Assembly (NCBI GenBank): GCA_964579675.1
Contig: CAZOIA010000303.1
Span: 1-5,246, forward strand
Direction of reading: 5' to 3'
Source: CAZOIA01 sp964579675
GTDB taxonomy: Bacteria; Planctomycetota; Phycisphaerae; UBA1845; PWPN01
DNA length: 5,246 nt
Below the pieces are notes generated by a model. The model saw only the letters and a list, made by a program, of their open reading frames with translations. It searched no databases and had not been told where the DNA came from. Positions 1-5,246 of the stretch are shown here, piece by piece. The position numbers and the translations under genes were made by a program. Each line of letters begins with the position of its first letter. The first letter of the stretch is position 1.

Positions 1-160
1 GGTGCCGTCCCCTTCTCCGCCCGAAGGTCCCCGCCGGAACTGTCACGCACCCGGCAGATCGGCCCCCAGGGCGGGGCGCCCGTCACACTTCCCCACCTTG
101 CCGCTTTCCGGTATGAAGTGGCAACCGGCAGGGTGCTGCGGGCGATCCTAACAGAGACGT
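1..160. other. Non-coding leader upstream of the sulfatase gene
   Basis: No open reading frame here has a plausible start, ribosome site and protein-like composition. The only structure I see is a 13-nt inverted repeat, GGGCG-GGG-CGCCC, at 69-81. It could be the end of an upstream transcript, but no T-run follows it, so I do not call a terminator. I looked for paired -35/-10 boxes. A TTGCCG at 98-103 has no acceptable -10 about 17 nt downstream, so no promoter is claimed. The sulfatase promoter may lie here in a form not recognisable by eye. Confidence 0.5.
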
Positions 161-185
161 TCAGGAGATTCCATCAGGAGATTCC
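161..185 (+). repeat. Tandem 12-bp duplication containing two Shine-Dalgarno cores
   Basis: The 12-mer TCAGGAGATTCC occurs at 161-172 and again at 174-185, separated by one A, giving a perfect direct repeat of period 13. Each copy carries the Shine-Dalgarno core AGGAG (163-167 and 176-180). The duplication sits immediately before the sulfatase start codon at 188. It looks like a recent slippage or duplication event, because the two copies are identical. Confidence 0.85.
176..180 (+). promoter_or_regulatory. Ribosome binding site of the sulfatase gene
   Basis: AGGAG lies 7 nt before the ATG at 188, which is ideal spacing. The upstream duplicate core at 163-167 is 20 nt from the ATG and too distant to serve this start directly. 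This site, together with an in-frame TAA at 149-151 and no other start codon between them, fixes the ATG at 188. Confidence 0.85.
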
Positions 186-187
186 GT

Positions 188-1702
188 ATGACAATCCCCA
201 ACACTGAAGCGTCGGGCTCAAAACGCCCCGTGCCTGTGGTGACTATTGCCGGGCTGGTGCTGGGCTTCCTGGGGGCCGGGTGCCTGGGAAACCCCCCTGC
301 GCCAGCGACCGCCGAAGCCCCGCCCGCTCGTCGAGCCGCAGCCGCCGGAACCACAAACGGGATGCCCAACGTACTGTTCCTGGCTATTGACGACCTGAAC
401 GATTGGGTTGGCTGCCTCGGCGGCTACCCGGGTGTCCGGACGCCCCACCTGGATCGGTTGGCCCGACGCGGGGTGCTGTTCACCGGTGCGTATTGCTCAG
501 CCCCGGCGTGCAACCCGTCCCGGGCGAGCCTGCTGTGCGGGATTCGGCCATCCACGTCCGGCGTGTATCATAACGACCAGCCCTGGCGGCCGGTCATGCC
601 GGATGTGGTGACTCTGCCTCAGCATTTCATGGCTCACGGCTATCACGTGGTAGGCGGGGGGAAGATCTTTCACGGCCGCTATAACGATCTCGCCTCCTGG
701 CACGAGTATCTCAAGCGGCCGGTGGATCCCGTGCCTCCCGTCAGGCCGGTCAACCGCATCCCCAAGGCCGCCCACTTCGACTGGGGACCGCTCGACGTGC
801 CCGACGACGCCATGGGTGATGTGACGGTGACGAACTGGGCGGTTGACTATCTGAGGCAGAAGCATGAGAAACCTTTCTTCCTGGGGGTAGGGCTCTTCCG
901 GCCTCATTTGCCGTGGTACGTACCCCGCAAGTACTTCGATCGCTACCCACTGTCGGATATCGTTTTGCCGAGGGTCAAGGTCGATGACCTCGACGACATT
1001 CCGGCCCTGGGGCAACGGATGGCCCGACCTGAAGGCGACCACAAGAGGGTGATAGAAAGCAACAATTGGGAAAAGGCAGTGCAGGGCTACCTGGCGAGCA
1101 TCGCCTTTACCGACGCGTGTGTGGGGCTTCTGCTCGACGCGCTGGACAACAGCCCTTATGCCGACAACACGATCATCGTGATGTGGAGCGATCACGGCTG
1201 GCATCTGGGTGAGAAGCTGCACTGGCGGAAGTTCGCTTTGTGGGAAGAGGCAACCCGCGTGCCGATGGTGATTGTCGCGCCGGGTGTAACCGCGCCCGGG
1301 CAGCGGTGCGAGCGAACCGTCAGTCTGCTGGACATCTATCCGACGCTCGTGGAGCTGTGCGGCCTGTCGCCCAAGGCCAAGCTGGAGGGCATCAGCCTTG
1401 TGCCGCTGTTGAAGGATCCTGGCGCGAGCCGGCGGAGTCCTGCCGTCACGACCCACGGGCGCAACAACCACGCCGTGCGTTCACAGCGGTGGCGCTACAT
1501 CCGGTACCGGGACGGTACGGAGGAGTTGTACGACCACCTGGGCGACCCGATGGAATGGACGAACCTGGCGGACAAGGCCGAGCACGCGCAGGTCAAGAAG
1601 GAGCTGGCCCGGTGGCTCCCGAAGGTCAACGCCGACGATGCCCCTCGCGACAAGAATGTGAGAAAGTCCCGGGGCAAAAAGAAGTCAGCCCTCAAGAAGT
1701 AG
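188..1702 (+). CDS. Exported Cys-type sulfatase, iduronate-2-sulfatase-like
   Basis: A 504-residue sulfatase of the alkaline-phosphatase-like superfamily, predicted to hydrolyse sulfate esters on a saccharide outside the cytoplasm. The N-terminus has basic residues (K12-R13), a hydrophobic stretch and Cys32 in a loose lipobox (LGAGC; the -3 residue is Gly, which is atypical), then an Ala/Pro-rich linker to about residue 58. This suggests a lipoprotein or an exported protein. Active-site features are visible. Metal ligands are D68-D69. Cys108 opens the CNPSR motif and would be converted to formylglycine by a maturase encoded elsewhere. K159 and H162 lie in GKIFH, H240 in RPHLPW, D335-H336 in SDHGWHLGE, with K348 after it. 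From memory these line up well with human iduronate-2-sulfatase, including GKVFH and the spacing from DHGW to the lysine. Family-typical C-terminal segments include SLLDIYPTL and ELYDHLGDP. The tail is lysine-rich. One oddity is Cys117 where the signature usually has Thr (LTG). The substrate is unknown; the iduronate label is structural only. Confidence 0.93.
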   Translation: MTIPNTEASGSKRPVPVVTIAGLVLGFLGAGCLGNPPAPATAEAPPARRAAAAGTTNGMPNVLFLAIDDLNDWVGCLGGYPGVRTPHLDRLARRGVLFTGAYCSAPACNPSRASLLCGIRPSTSGVYHNDQPWRPVMPDVVTLPQHFMAHGYHVVGGGKIFHGRYNDLASWHEYLKRPVDPVPPVRPVNRIPKAAHFDWGPLDVPDDAMGDVTVTNWAVDYLRQKHEKPFFLGVGLFRPHLPWYVPRKYFDRYPLSDIVLPRVKVDDLDDIPALGQRMARPEGDHKRVIESNNWEKAVQGYLASIAFTDACVGLLLDALDNSPYADNTIIVMWSDHGWHLGEKLHWRKFALWEEATRVPMVIVAPGVTAPGQRCERTVSLLDIYPTLVELCGLSPKAKLEGISLVPLLKDPGASRRSPAVTTHGRNNHAVRSQRWRYIRYRDGTEELYDHLGDPMEWTNLADKAEHAQVKKELARWLPKVNADDAPRDKNVRKSRGKKKSALKK

Positions 1703-1741
1703 CAGGCAGTGAGAGTTGCGTCACTGATTGGACTTAAAGTG

Positions 1742-1805
1742 CGTCCCAAAGCGGTGTGGGACGGATTTCCAGCCCGTCAGTTGATCGGCAGGAGCCGGTC
1801 CCACA
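1742..1805. repeat. REP/BIME-like palindromic element between sulfatase and hydrolase genes
   Basis: TGTGGGAC at 1755-1762 is matched by its exact reverse complement at 1798-1805, so two units face each other. Each unit has this head running into its own hairpin. The left unit pairs GACGG (1760-1764) with CCGTC (1774-1778) around a TTCCA centre. On the minus strand the right unit pairs CGGC (1797-1794) with GCCG (1789-1786). A third TGGGAC core lies on the minus strand at 1748-1743, forming a perfect 7-bp hairpin CGTCCCA/TGGGACG (1742-1748 with 1757-1763) that competes with the others. The head-plus-hairpin layout in inverted pairs is that of bacterial REP/BIME elements. Similar TGGGAC...CTTCCAGCC repeats seem, from memory, common in planctomycete genomes. 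No T-run follows, so it is not a canonical terminator, though it could affect mRNA stability. Confidence 0.6.
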
Positions 1806-1871
1806 ACGGGTTTTACGACGTGCTCCTGTCCCCTTGTCCGCAGCTTCTGTGGAGTTGGCTGGATGTTGAGG

Positions 1872-1876
1872 AAAGG
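1872..1876 (+). promoter_or_regulatory. Ribosome binding site that decides the hydrolase start
   Basis: The purine-rich stretch GAGGAAAGG covers 1868-1876. Its AAAGG end is 8 nt before the ATG at 1885. The only competing start is the GTG at 1876, which overlaps this stretch and would leave just GAGG (1868-1871) 4 nt upstream. An in-frame TGA at 1867-1869 rules out anything earlier. The ATG is preferred. Confidence 0.65.
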
Positions 1877-1884
1877 TGCGGGGC

Positions 1885-4014
1885 ATGACTCGAAGTGTTG
1901 CCTGTTTGCTGGTTGGCGCGGTCGGGATGGCACTGGCTGGTTTGGCTGATCCGGCCGGTGCGGCCGAGGCCGATCCGCCGCCGGGCTCGTCTTATGCGTT
2001 GCCGCACAACTTCTATGGGGCACACCTGCTCGTCGGGGATGGTGCGGCGGGCACTCGCGGCGACAAGCACCTGCGCTGGGCCCGGTATCTCCTGGGCCGC
2101 TGGGGCCATGCCAAGACGCTGCTGGGCGACATTGACAAGAACCTGGCCGGGCCCCCCGAGCGGTGGATCGACTACGTCAACAAGTGCTACGAGCTGGAGT
2201 TGATCCCGTTGCTTCGCCTCGCCGGACACCACGACGGCGGGAAGGGCTACTGGATCAAACCCCAAGCGGATGCCCCTGGTGATTACACGTCGATCGCCCG
2301 GGCGATCAAACGAGCGGTGGAGGGTTTGCCGCGATCGGACATGTGCCCGCTTTACATCGAGCTGTGGAACGAGCCGAACCTCGACCTGGAATGGACGGGC
2401 AAGAGCAATCCCGAGGAGTACGCCGCCTTTTTCGTGCAGGCGGCCCGGGCGATACGCTCGATCGGCGATGAGAGGATCAGAATCCTCAACGGCGGACTGG
2501 CGACCGGCCCGGAGTGGGCAAAGAAGCTATGCAAGGCCGACCCGGATTTCATCAGGATGTTTGACTACTGGAGTTGCCATCCCTACCCGATGAACCGGCC
2601 CCCCTCTTTGAACCTGCACGACAAGACCGTCCCCCCGGACTCCGATCTGACCATCGATTCGTATCTGCTTGAGCTTGACGTCTTGAGGAAACTGGGACGC
2701 GACAAGGTCCAGGTGATGATCACGGAGACCGGGTGGGACCTCGGCAACGGCGTATACACCAGGGGCGAGTCTCACCCGATCATCGACGAATACAACCGGT
2801 CGGACTACATCATGCGGGCATTCCGCGACTACTGGCCGAAGTGGGATGAAATCGTCGCAGTCTTTCCGTTCGAGTTCTGCAGCGAGGGTTGGGAGCGATT
2901 CGACTGGGTGTATCCGGAAAGCGGCATCAATTCTGACGGATCGCCGACCAGGCCGCATTACCAGTACACCGTCGTTGCCGCCCTGGCCAAGCCGACCGAC
3001 GGGACCGGCGCGATTAACGGCACGGTCACCGTAGGGCAACTGGGCGTCCGGCTGGAAGGGGCCAGGGTGACCACCGGCAGCAAGTTGTTCGTCACCGATC
3101 CGATGGGCAACTACTTCCTCGCCCGGCTCAAGCCCGATCAGTATCTTGTCAAGGTCAGTGCGCCCGGTTTCCGGCCGGTCGAGGGCAAGCTCAAGGTGAC
3201 CGCGGGCCGGAACACCGTCTTCGATGTCGAGCTGCAAGCCGTCGAGCGCGTCGCCTTGACCGGCACCGTGAGAAGCGGCGACGATGGCAAACCGCTCGCC
3301 GGCGTGACCGTGACCCTTGCTCCGGGTGACATGAGTGCGACGAGCAACGGGCTCGGCAAGTACACGTTCAAGAGTTGTATCCCCGCCCGCTATGCGCTCA
3401 GCGCGGTCGCCGATGGGCGGTACCGTTACGAGGCAAGGAACGTAGCGGTGGCGTTCGGGCAGACGAACCAGCACGACTTCACCTTGGGCAGGCGGCCCGA
3501 GCTGCCCGGTGAGAACCTGGCCAACAACCCCAGCATGGAGGCCGGCGGGGGCGGCGGCGGGAAGGATTGGATTGCCCTGGGGTTCGAGCCGCTGACGATT
3601 GATGAGCATGTGATGAGGCGTCAACCCGGACGGCTGGCCAGGGGCAAAGCCCATACGGGCCAGCTTTCACAGGGCATATTCCTTTTCGAGAAGGAAACCG
3701 TGATCCGCCAGATCACCCACTACAACACCGCCCGGCCGGGGAAATGTCACCGGGCCGGCATCTGGATCAGAACGGATTGCCCGGGTCGGGATGGCCGTGC
3801 CTGGATCACCTTCGACTGCACCGACAACGACGGGGCTGTCGTTGAATGCCTGGGGCGGAGCGATGAGATCACCGGCCGGTCGAACTGGACGTGGGTGTCG
3901 CTCGATGGCGTCGCTCCCGAGGGAAGTGAGCGGCTGTCGCTCAATCTCCACACCCAGGGCAAACGTGGTATCGCGTACTTCGATGACGCGCACGTCGGTG
4001 AGGTGGCACAGTAG
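1885..4014 (+). CDS. Secreted clan GH-A-type glycoside hydrolase with two CarboxypepD_reg-like modules and a C-terminal jelly-roll module
   Basis: A 709-residue protein starting at ATG 1885 (GTG 1876 would add three residues). Residues 1-28 form a signal peptide: one Arg, a hydrophobic core, and a likely cleavage near AGA-AEA. Residues about 33-370 look like a (beta/alpha)8 hydrolase of clan GH-A. E163 in IELWNEPNLD fits the acid/base catalyst, and E281 in VMITETGWD at the end of a later strand fits the nucleophile. Their 118-residue separation is normal for the clan. GH39 is the closest resemblance, but I cannot assign a CAZy family. Residues about 375-452 (GAINGTVTV...) and 456-537 (VALTGTVRS...GKPLAGVTVTL) are two repeats of the carboxypeptidase-regulatory-like beta-sandwich. 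Residues about 543-706 begin NLANNPSMEAG and end YFDDAHV, typical of CBM4/9-like jelly rolls, with a six-glycine run at 554-559. Its likely role is extracellular polysaccharide cleavage; the substrate is not visible. It follows the sulfatase by 182 bp on the same strand, which hints at a shared sulfated substrate. Confidence 0.87.
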   Translation: MTRSVACLLVGAVGMALAGLADPAGAAEADPPPGSSYALPHNFYGAHLLVGDGAAGTRGDKHLRWARYLLGRWGHAKTLLGDIDKNLAGPPERWIDYVNKCYELELIPLLRLAGHHDGGKGYWIKPQADAPGDYTSIARAIKRAVEGLPRSDMCPLYIELWNEPNLDLEWTGKSNPEEYAAFFVQAARAIRSIGDERIRILNGGLATGPEWAKKLCKADPDFIRMFDYWSCHPYPMNRPPSLNLHDKTVPPDSDLTIDSYLLELDVLRKLGRDKVQVMITETGWDLGNGVYTRGESHPIIDEYNRSDYIMRAFRDYWPKWDEIVAVFPFEFCSEGWERFDWVYPESGINSDGSPTRPHYQYTVVAALAKPTDGTGAINGTVTVGQLGVRLEGARVTTGSKLFVTDPMGNYFLARLKPDQYLVKVSAPGFRPVEGKLKVTAGRNTVFDVELQAVERVALTGTVRSGDDGKPLAGVTVTLAPGDMSATSNGLGKYTFKSCIPARYALSAVADGRYRYEARNVAVAFGQTNQHDFTLGRRPELPGENLANNPSMEAGGGGGGKDWIALGFEPLTIDEHVMRRQPGRLARGKAHTGQLSQGIFLFEKETVIRQITHYNTARPGKCHRAGIWIRTDCPGRDGRAWITFDCTDNDGAVVECLGRSDEITGRSNWTWVSLDGVAPEGSERLSLNLHTQGKRGIAYFDDAHVGEVAQ

Positions 4015-4033
4015 CAAGGGAAGGGTTTCTGGC

Positions 4034-4048
4034 GCGGGCTCCGCCCGC
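4034..4048 (+). other. Small perfect GC hairpin after the hydrolase stop codon
   Basis: GCGGGC at 4034-4039 pairs with GCCCGC at 4043-4048 around a TCC loop, 19 nt after the hydrolase stop. The stem is strong enough to fold in RNA, but AACACAAG follows rather than a T-run, so intrinsic termination is not supported. It could protect the 3' end of the mRNA or simply be a short GC palindrome. Confidence 0.4.
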
Positions 4049-4116
4049 AACACAAGTGAAGAGGAGTGCCAGGGACTGGGGAATCGGAACCGGGAGTGCG
4101 AAGCCGCGAGCGGCGC

Positions 4117-4172
4117 GCAGGAAAGTGCGAACGTGTGAAACCGAGACCGTGCGAAGAACTGCAAGGGTGAAA
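4117..4172 (+). repeat. Degenerate 8-bp tandem repeat, consensus GTGYGAAA
   Basis: Read in blocks of eight from 4117, the sequence is GCAGGAAA, GTGCGAAC, GTGTGAAA, CCGAGACC, GTGCGAAG, AACTGCAA, GGGTGAAA. Most blocks end in a GAA-type purine run and three start with GTG. GTGCGAA also occurs at 4096-4102, out of phase with the array. The tract is purine-rich on the + strand, contains an in-frame stop for the next gene (TGA 4136-4138), and ends 11 nt before that gene's GTG start. It therefore lies in the 5' untranslated region and is not coding. Confidence 0.5.
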
Positions 4173-4183
4173 GCGGGGTCGGC

Positions 4184-5059
4184 GTGAAGCTGTCTGTGAC
4201 CGGAGCGGCGGGCCGACTGGGCTTGCGGTTGACCAGGCGACTGGCCCGCGAGCACGAGATCGTCGCCTTTGATCGGGCCGACCCGCCCGAGTCGTTGCCC
4301 GAGAACGTTCGCTACGTGCAGGGGGACCTTCGCGACGCGGACAAGGTCCGGCAAGCGGCCTCCGGTGCCGAAGCGGTCATCCACCTGGGCGCGATCCCGG
4401 GGCCCATGTACCACATCCCGCAGTCGGAGACCTTCTCAATCAACGTGCAGGGCACCTATCACGTCCTGGAAGCCGCCGCCCGGGCCGGAGCCCGGATCGT
4501 TGTCATGGCCAGCAGCCTTTGTGCGATCGGTTTCCCGACTTCACTGCAAGACCACGGCCTGTCGTACCTGCCCGTGGATGAGGAGCATCCGTGCCGGCCT
4601 CGACACGCCTACGATCTCAGCAAGCTCGTCAACGAGCAGACCGCCGAGATGTTCTCCAGGCTCGCTGGTATCACCACGGTTTGCCTGCGGTTTCCGGCCC
4701 TGGTGGACGTGCGAAACTCGACGTCGTTTAGCTTCGAGGTCTACGAGGATCCCCCCCGGTTGATTCTCGGCGACTACCTCGACTTCCAGGACGCGATCAG
4801 CGTCGTCGAGGTCGCCTTCAACCGCCGCGACCTGAAGCACGAGGTGCTGTTCATCACCGCCCGGACCTCGGGTACCTGTCAAGCCACGCCGGAGTACATC
4901 AGGCGCTTCGACCCGCGCGTCGAATGGCGAGGCGACCCGCCCGCCGACACCACGCCGCTGATCAACTGCGCCCGCCTCGAGCGCGTGCTCAACTTCACCC
5001 CAACCATCACTTGGCAGCAGGGCATGGCCGAGTTGCCGCGGGTGCGGTCGAGAGAGTAG
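4184..5059 (+). CDS. NAD-dependent epimerase/dehydratase family protein (extended SDR)
   Basis: A 291-residue cytosolic protein with a Rossmann fold and no signal peptide. The dinucleotide-binding motif TGAAGRLG (GxxGxxG: G7, G10, G13) follows the first strand, and D30 at the end of the second strand favours NAD over NADP. GDLRD (47-51) and HLGAIPG (67-73) are the usual adenine and ribose contact segments. N87 starts NVQGTYHVLEAA. The catalytic set is S110 or S111 in ASSLCAIGF with Y143 and K147 in YDLSK. The Ser-Tyr gap is about 32 residues, against 25 in GalE, so there is a small insertion between them. A strand-like CLRFPALV segment follows. The family includes UDP-sugar epimerases, dehydratases and uronate dehydrogenases; the segments around 67-147 recall the last group as much as the epimerases, so no substrate or symbol is given. 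GTG 4184 is the first usable start after the in-frame TGA at 4136. The ribosome site is weak (GCGGGG at 4173-4178, 5 nt away). It may process a sugar released by the two exported enzymes upstream. Confidence 0.88.
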   Translation: MKLSVTGAAGRLGLRLTRRLAREHEIVAFDRADPPESLPENVRYVQGDLRDADKVRQAASGAEAVIHLGAIPGPMYHIPQSETFSINVQGTYHVLEAAARAGARIVVMASSLCAIGFPTSLQDHGLSYLPVDEEHPCRPRHAYDLSKLVNEQTAEMFSRLAGITTVCLRFPALVDVRNSTSFSFEVYEDPPRLILGDYLDFQDAISVVEVAFNRRDLKHEVLFITARTSGTCQATPEYIRRFDPRVEWRGDPPADTTPLINCARLERVLNFTPTITWQQGMAELPRVRSRE

Positions 5060-5088
5060 TCGTGGGCTCATAGCACTTAGCGTTTGAG

Positions 5089-5151
5089 TGTAGCGGTTTC
5101 CCGCCCGAAAAACGCCTGTTGGCAGGGGTTCTCCGCCTCGACACCGCTACA
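5089..5151. repeat. Inverted element with perfect 9-bp TGTAGCGGT arms
   Basis: TGTAGCGGT at 5089-5097 is matched by its exact reverse complement ACCGCTACA at 5143-5151, enclosing 45 bp. Inside is a small hairpin, CCTG-TTGG-CAGG, at 5115-5126. The element lies 29 bp past the epimerase-like gene. Its layout resembles the element at 1742-1805 (inverted heads around inner palindromes), but the sequence is unrelated, so it would belong to a different REP/BIME-type family. It is not followed by a T-run, so a terminator is not claimed, although it may mark the 3' end of the transcript. Confidence 0.6.
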
Positions 5152-5246
5152 AGAGAAGGGCAAGTGCCCTAGACGTTGTTCGTTCGTGCCTTTCGCCCCA
5201 GGTATCCGCCGTGGTGGCGCAGGCCGTAGTCGTGCCTGGTAATCCC
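5152..5246. other. Non-coding end of window
   Basis: No gene is supported. AGGGCA (5157-5162) and TGCCCT (5165-5170) are reverse complements only 2 nt apart, and CAGGC (5220-5224) pairs with GCCTG (5234-5238). Both are short and neither has a T-run after it. The region may lead into the next gene beyond the window. Confidence 0.35.

Noticed and set aside
98..126. Sigma-70-type promoter with TTGCCG as -35
   Set aside because: The bases at the expected -10 position do not resemble TATAAT, and the only TATGAA nearby is 8 nt away, which is too close.
362..364. Internal ATG as the sulfatase start, giving a cytosolic enzyme
   Set aside because: The ATG at 188 has an ideally spaced AGGAG and adds a signal-like hydrophobic segment. 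Starting at 362 would leave those unexplained.
497..1471. A 324-codon open frame on the minus strand inside the sulfatase gene
   Set aside because: It lies wholly antisense to a gene with clear catalytic motifs. Its product is rich in Arg, His, Pro and Gln with no recognisable domain, which is typical of a high-GC shadow frame.
1240..1737. A 165-codon + strand frame overlapping the end of the sulfatase gene
   Set aside because: It overlaps the sulfatase C-terminal region, which is recognisably coding (SLLDIYPTL, ELYDHLGDP). The alternative frame is Arg/Ala/Gly-rich with no motif.
1876..1878. GTG as the hydrolase start
   Set aside because: It overlaps the purine-rich ribosome site. The ATG at 1885 has better spacing (8 nt after AAAGG) and starts a normal signal peptide. 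The difference is only three residues.
2527..3654. A 375-codon open frame on the minus strand inside the hydrolase gene
   Set aside because: It is antisense to the hydrolase, which has catalytic and module signatures across the same stretch. The translation shows no domain and has shadow-like composition.
4541..5071. A 176-codon minus-strand frame inside the SDR gene
   Set aside because: The + strand carries the catalytic YxxxK and Rossmann features; the minus frame is a compositional shadow.
5057..5234. TAGTCGTG repeated at 5057-5064 and 5227-5234
   Set aside because: An 8-mer repeated once with no shared flanking sequence; chance is sufficient.
1..5246. CRISPR array, tRNA, rRNA, insertion sequence or phage genes
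   Set aside because: No regularly spaced identical repeats, no cloverleaf or rRNA-like sequence, and no transposase, integrase or phage-like protein is visible in any frame.

Overview
The window is high-GC DNA (roughly 60-65% by eye) with three intact genes, all on the + strand and all ending inside the window. Together they suggest a heterotrophic, polysaccharide-degrading bacterium of the Planctomycetota or a relative. The reasons are an exported Cys-type sulfatase resembling iduronate-2-sulfatase, a secreted multidomain glycoside hydrolase, an NAD-dependent sugar epimerase/dehydrogenase-like protein, and intergenic gaps of about 170-190 bp filled with palindromic or short-period repeats. 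The taxonomic guess is inference from gene content and style; no rRNA or other marker gene is present.

Layout: 1-187 is non-coding leader with one small GC hairpin and a tandemly duplicated Shine-Dalgarno block just before the first gene. 188-1702 is the sulfatase. 1703-1884 is intergenic and holds a REP/BIME-like inverted repeat. 1885-4014 is a clan GH-A-type glycoside hydrolase with two carboxypeptidase-regulatory-like beta-sandwich modules and a C-terminal jelly-roll, carbohydrate-binding-like module. 4015-4183 is intergenic, with a GC hairpin and a degenerate 8-bp tandem repeat running almost to the next start codon. 4184-5059 is an extended short-chain dehydrogenase (NAD-dependent epimerase/dehydratase type). 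5060-5246 is non-coding and holds a second, unrelated inverted element with perfect 9-bp arms.

How the genes may work together (inference): the sulfatase and the hydrolase both carry export signals and could act outside the cytoplasm on one sulfated polysaccharide, the sulfatase removing sulfate esters and the hydrolase cutting glycosidic bonds. The third protein is cytosolic and could act on a released or activated sugar. The gaps are wide and repeat-filled, so a tight operon is not shown. No transporter, regulator, mobile element, CRISPR array, tRNA or rRNA was found. I see no clearly new multi-gene system. The most unusual items are the architecture of the hydrolase and the intergenic repeat elements.
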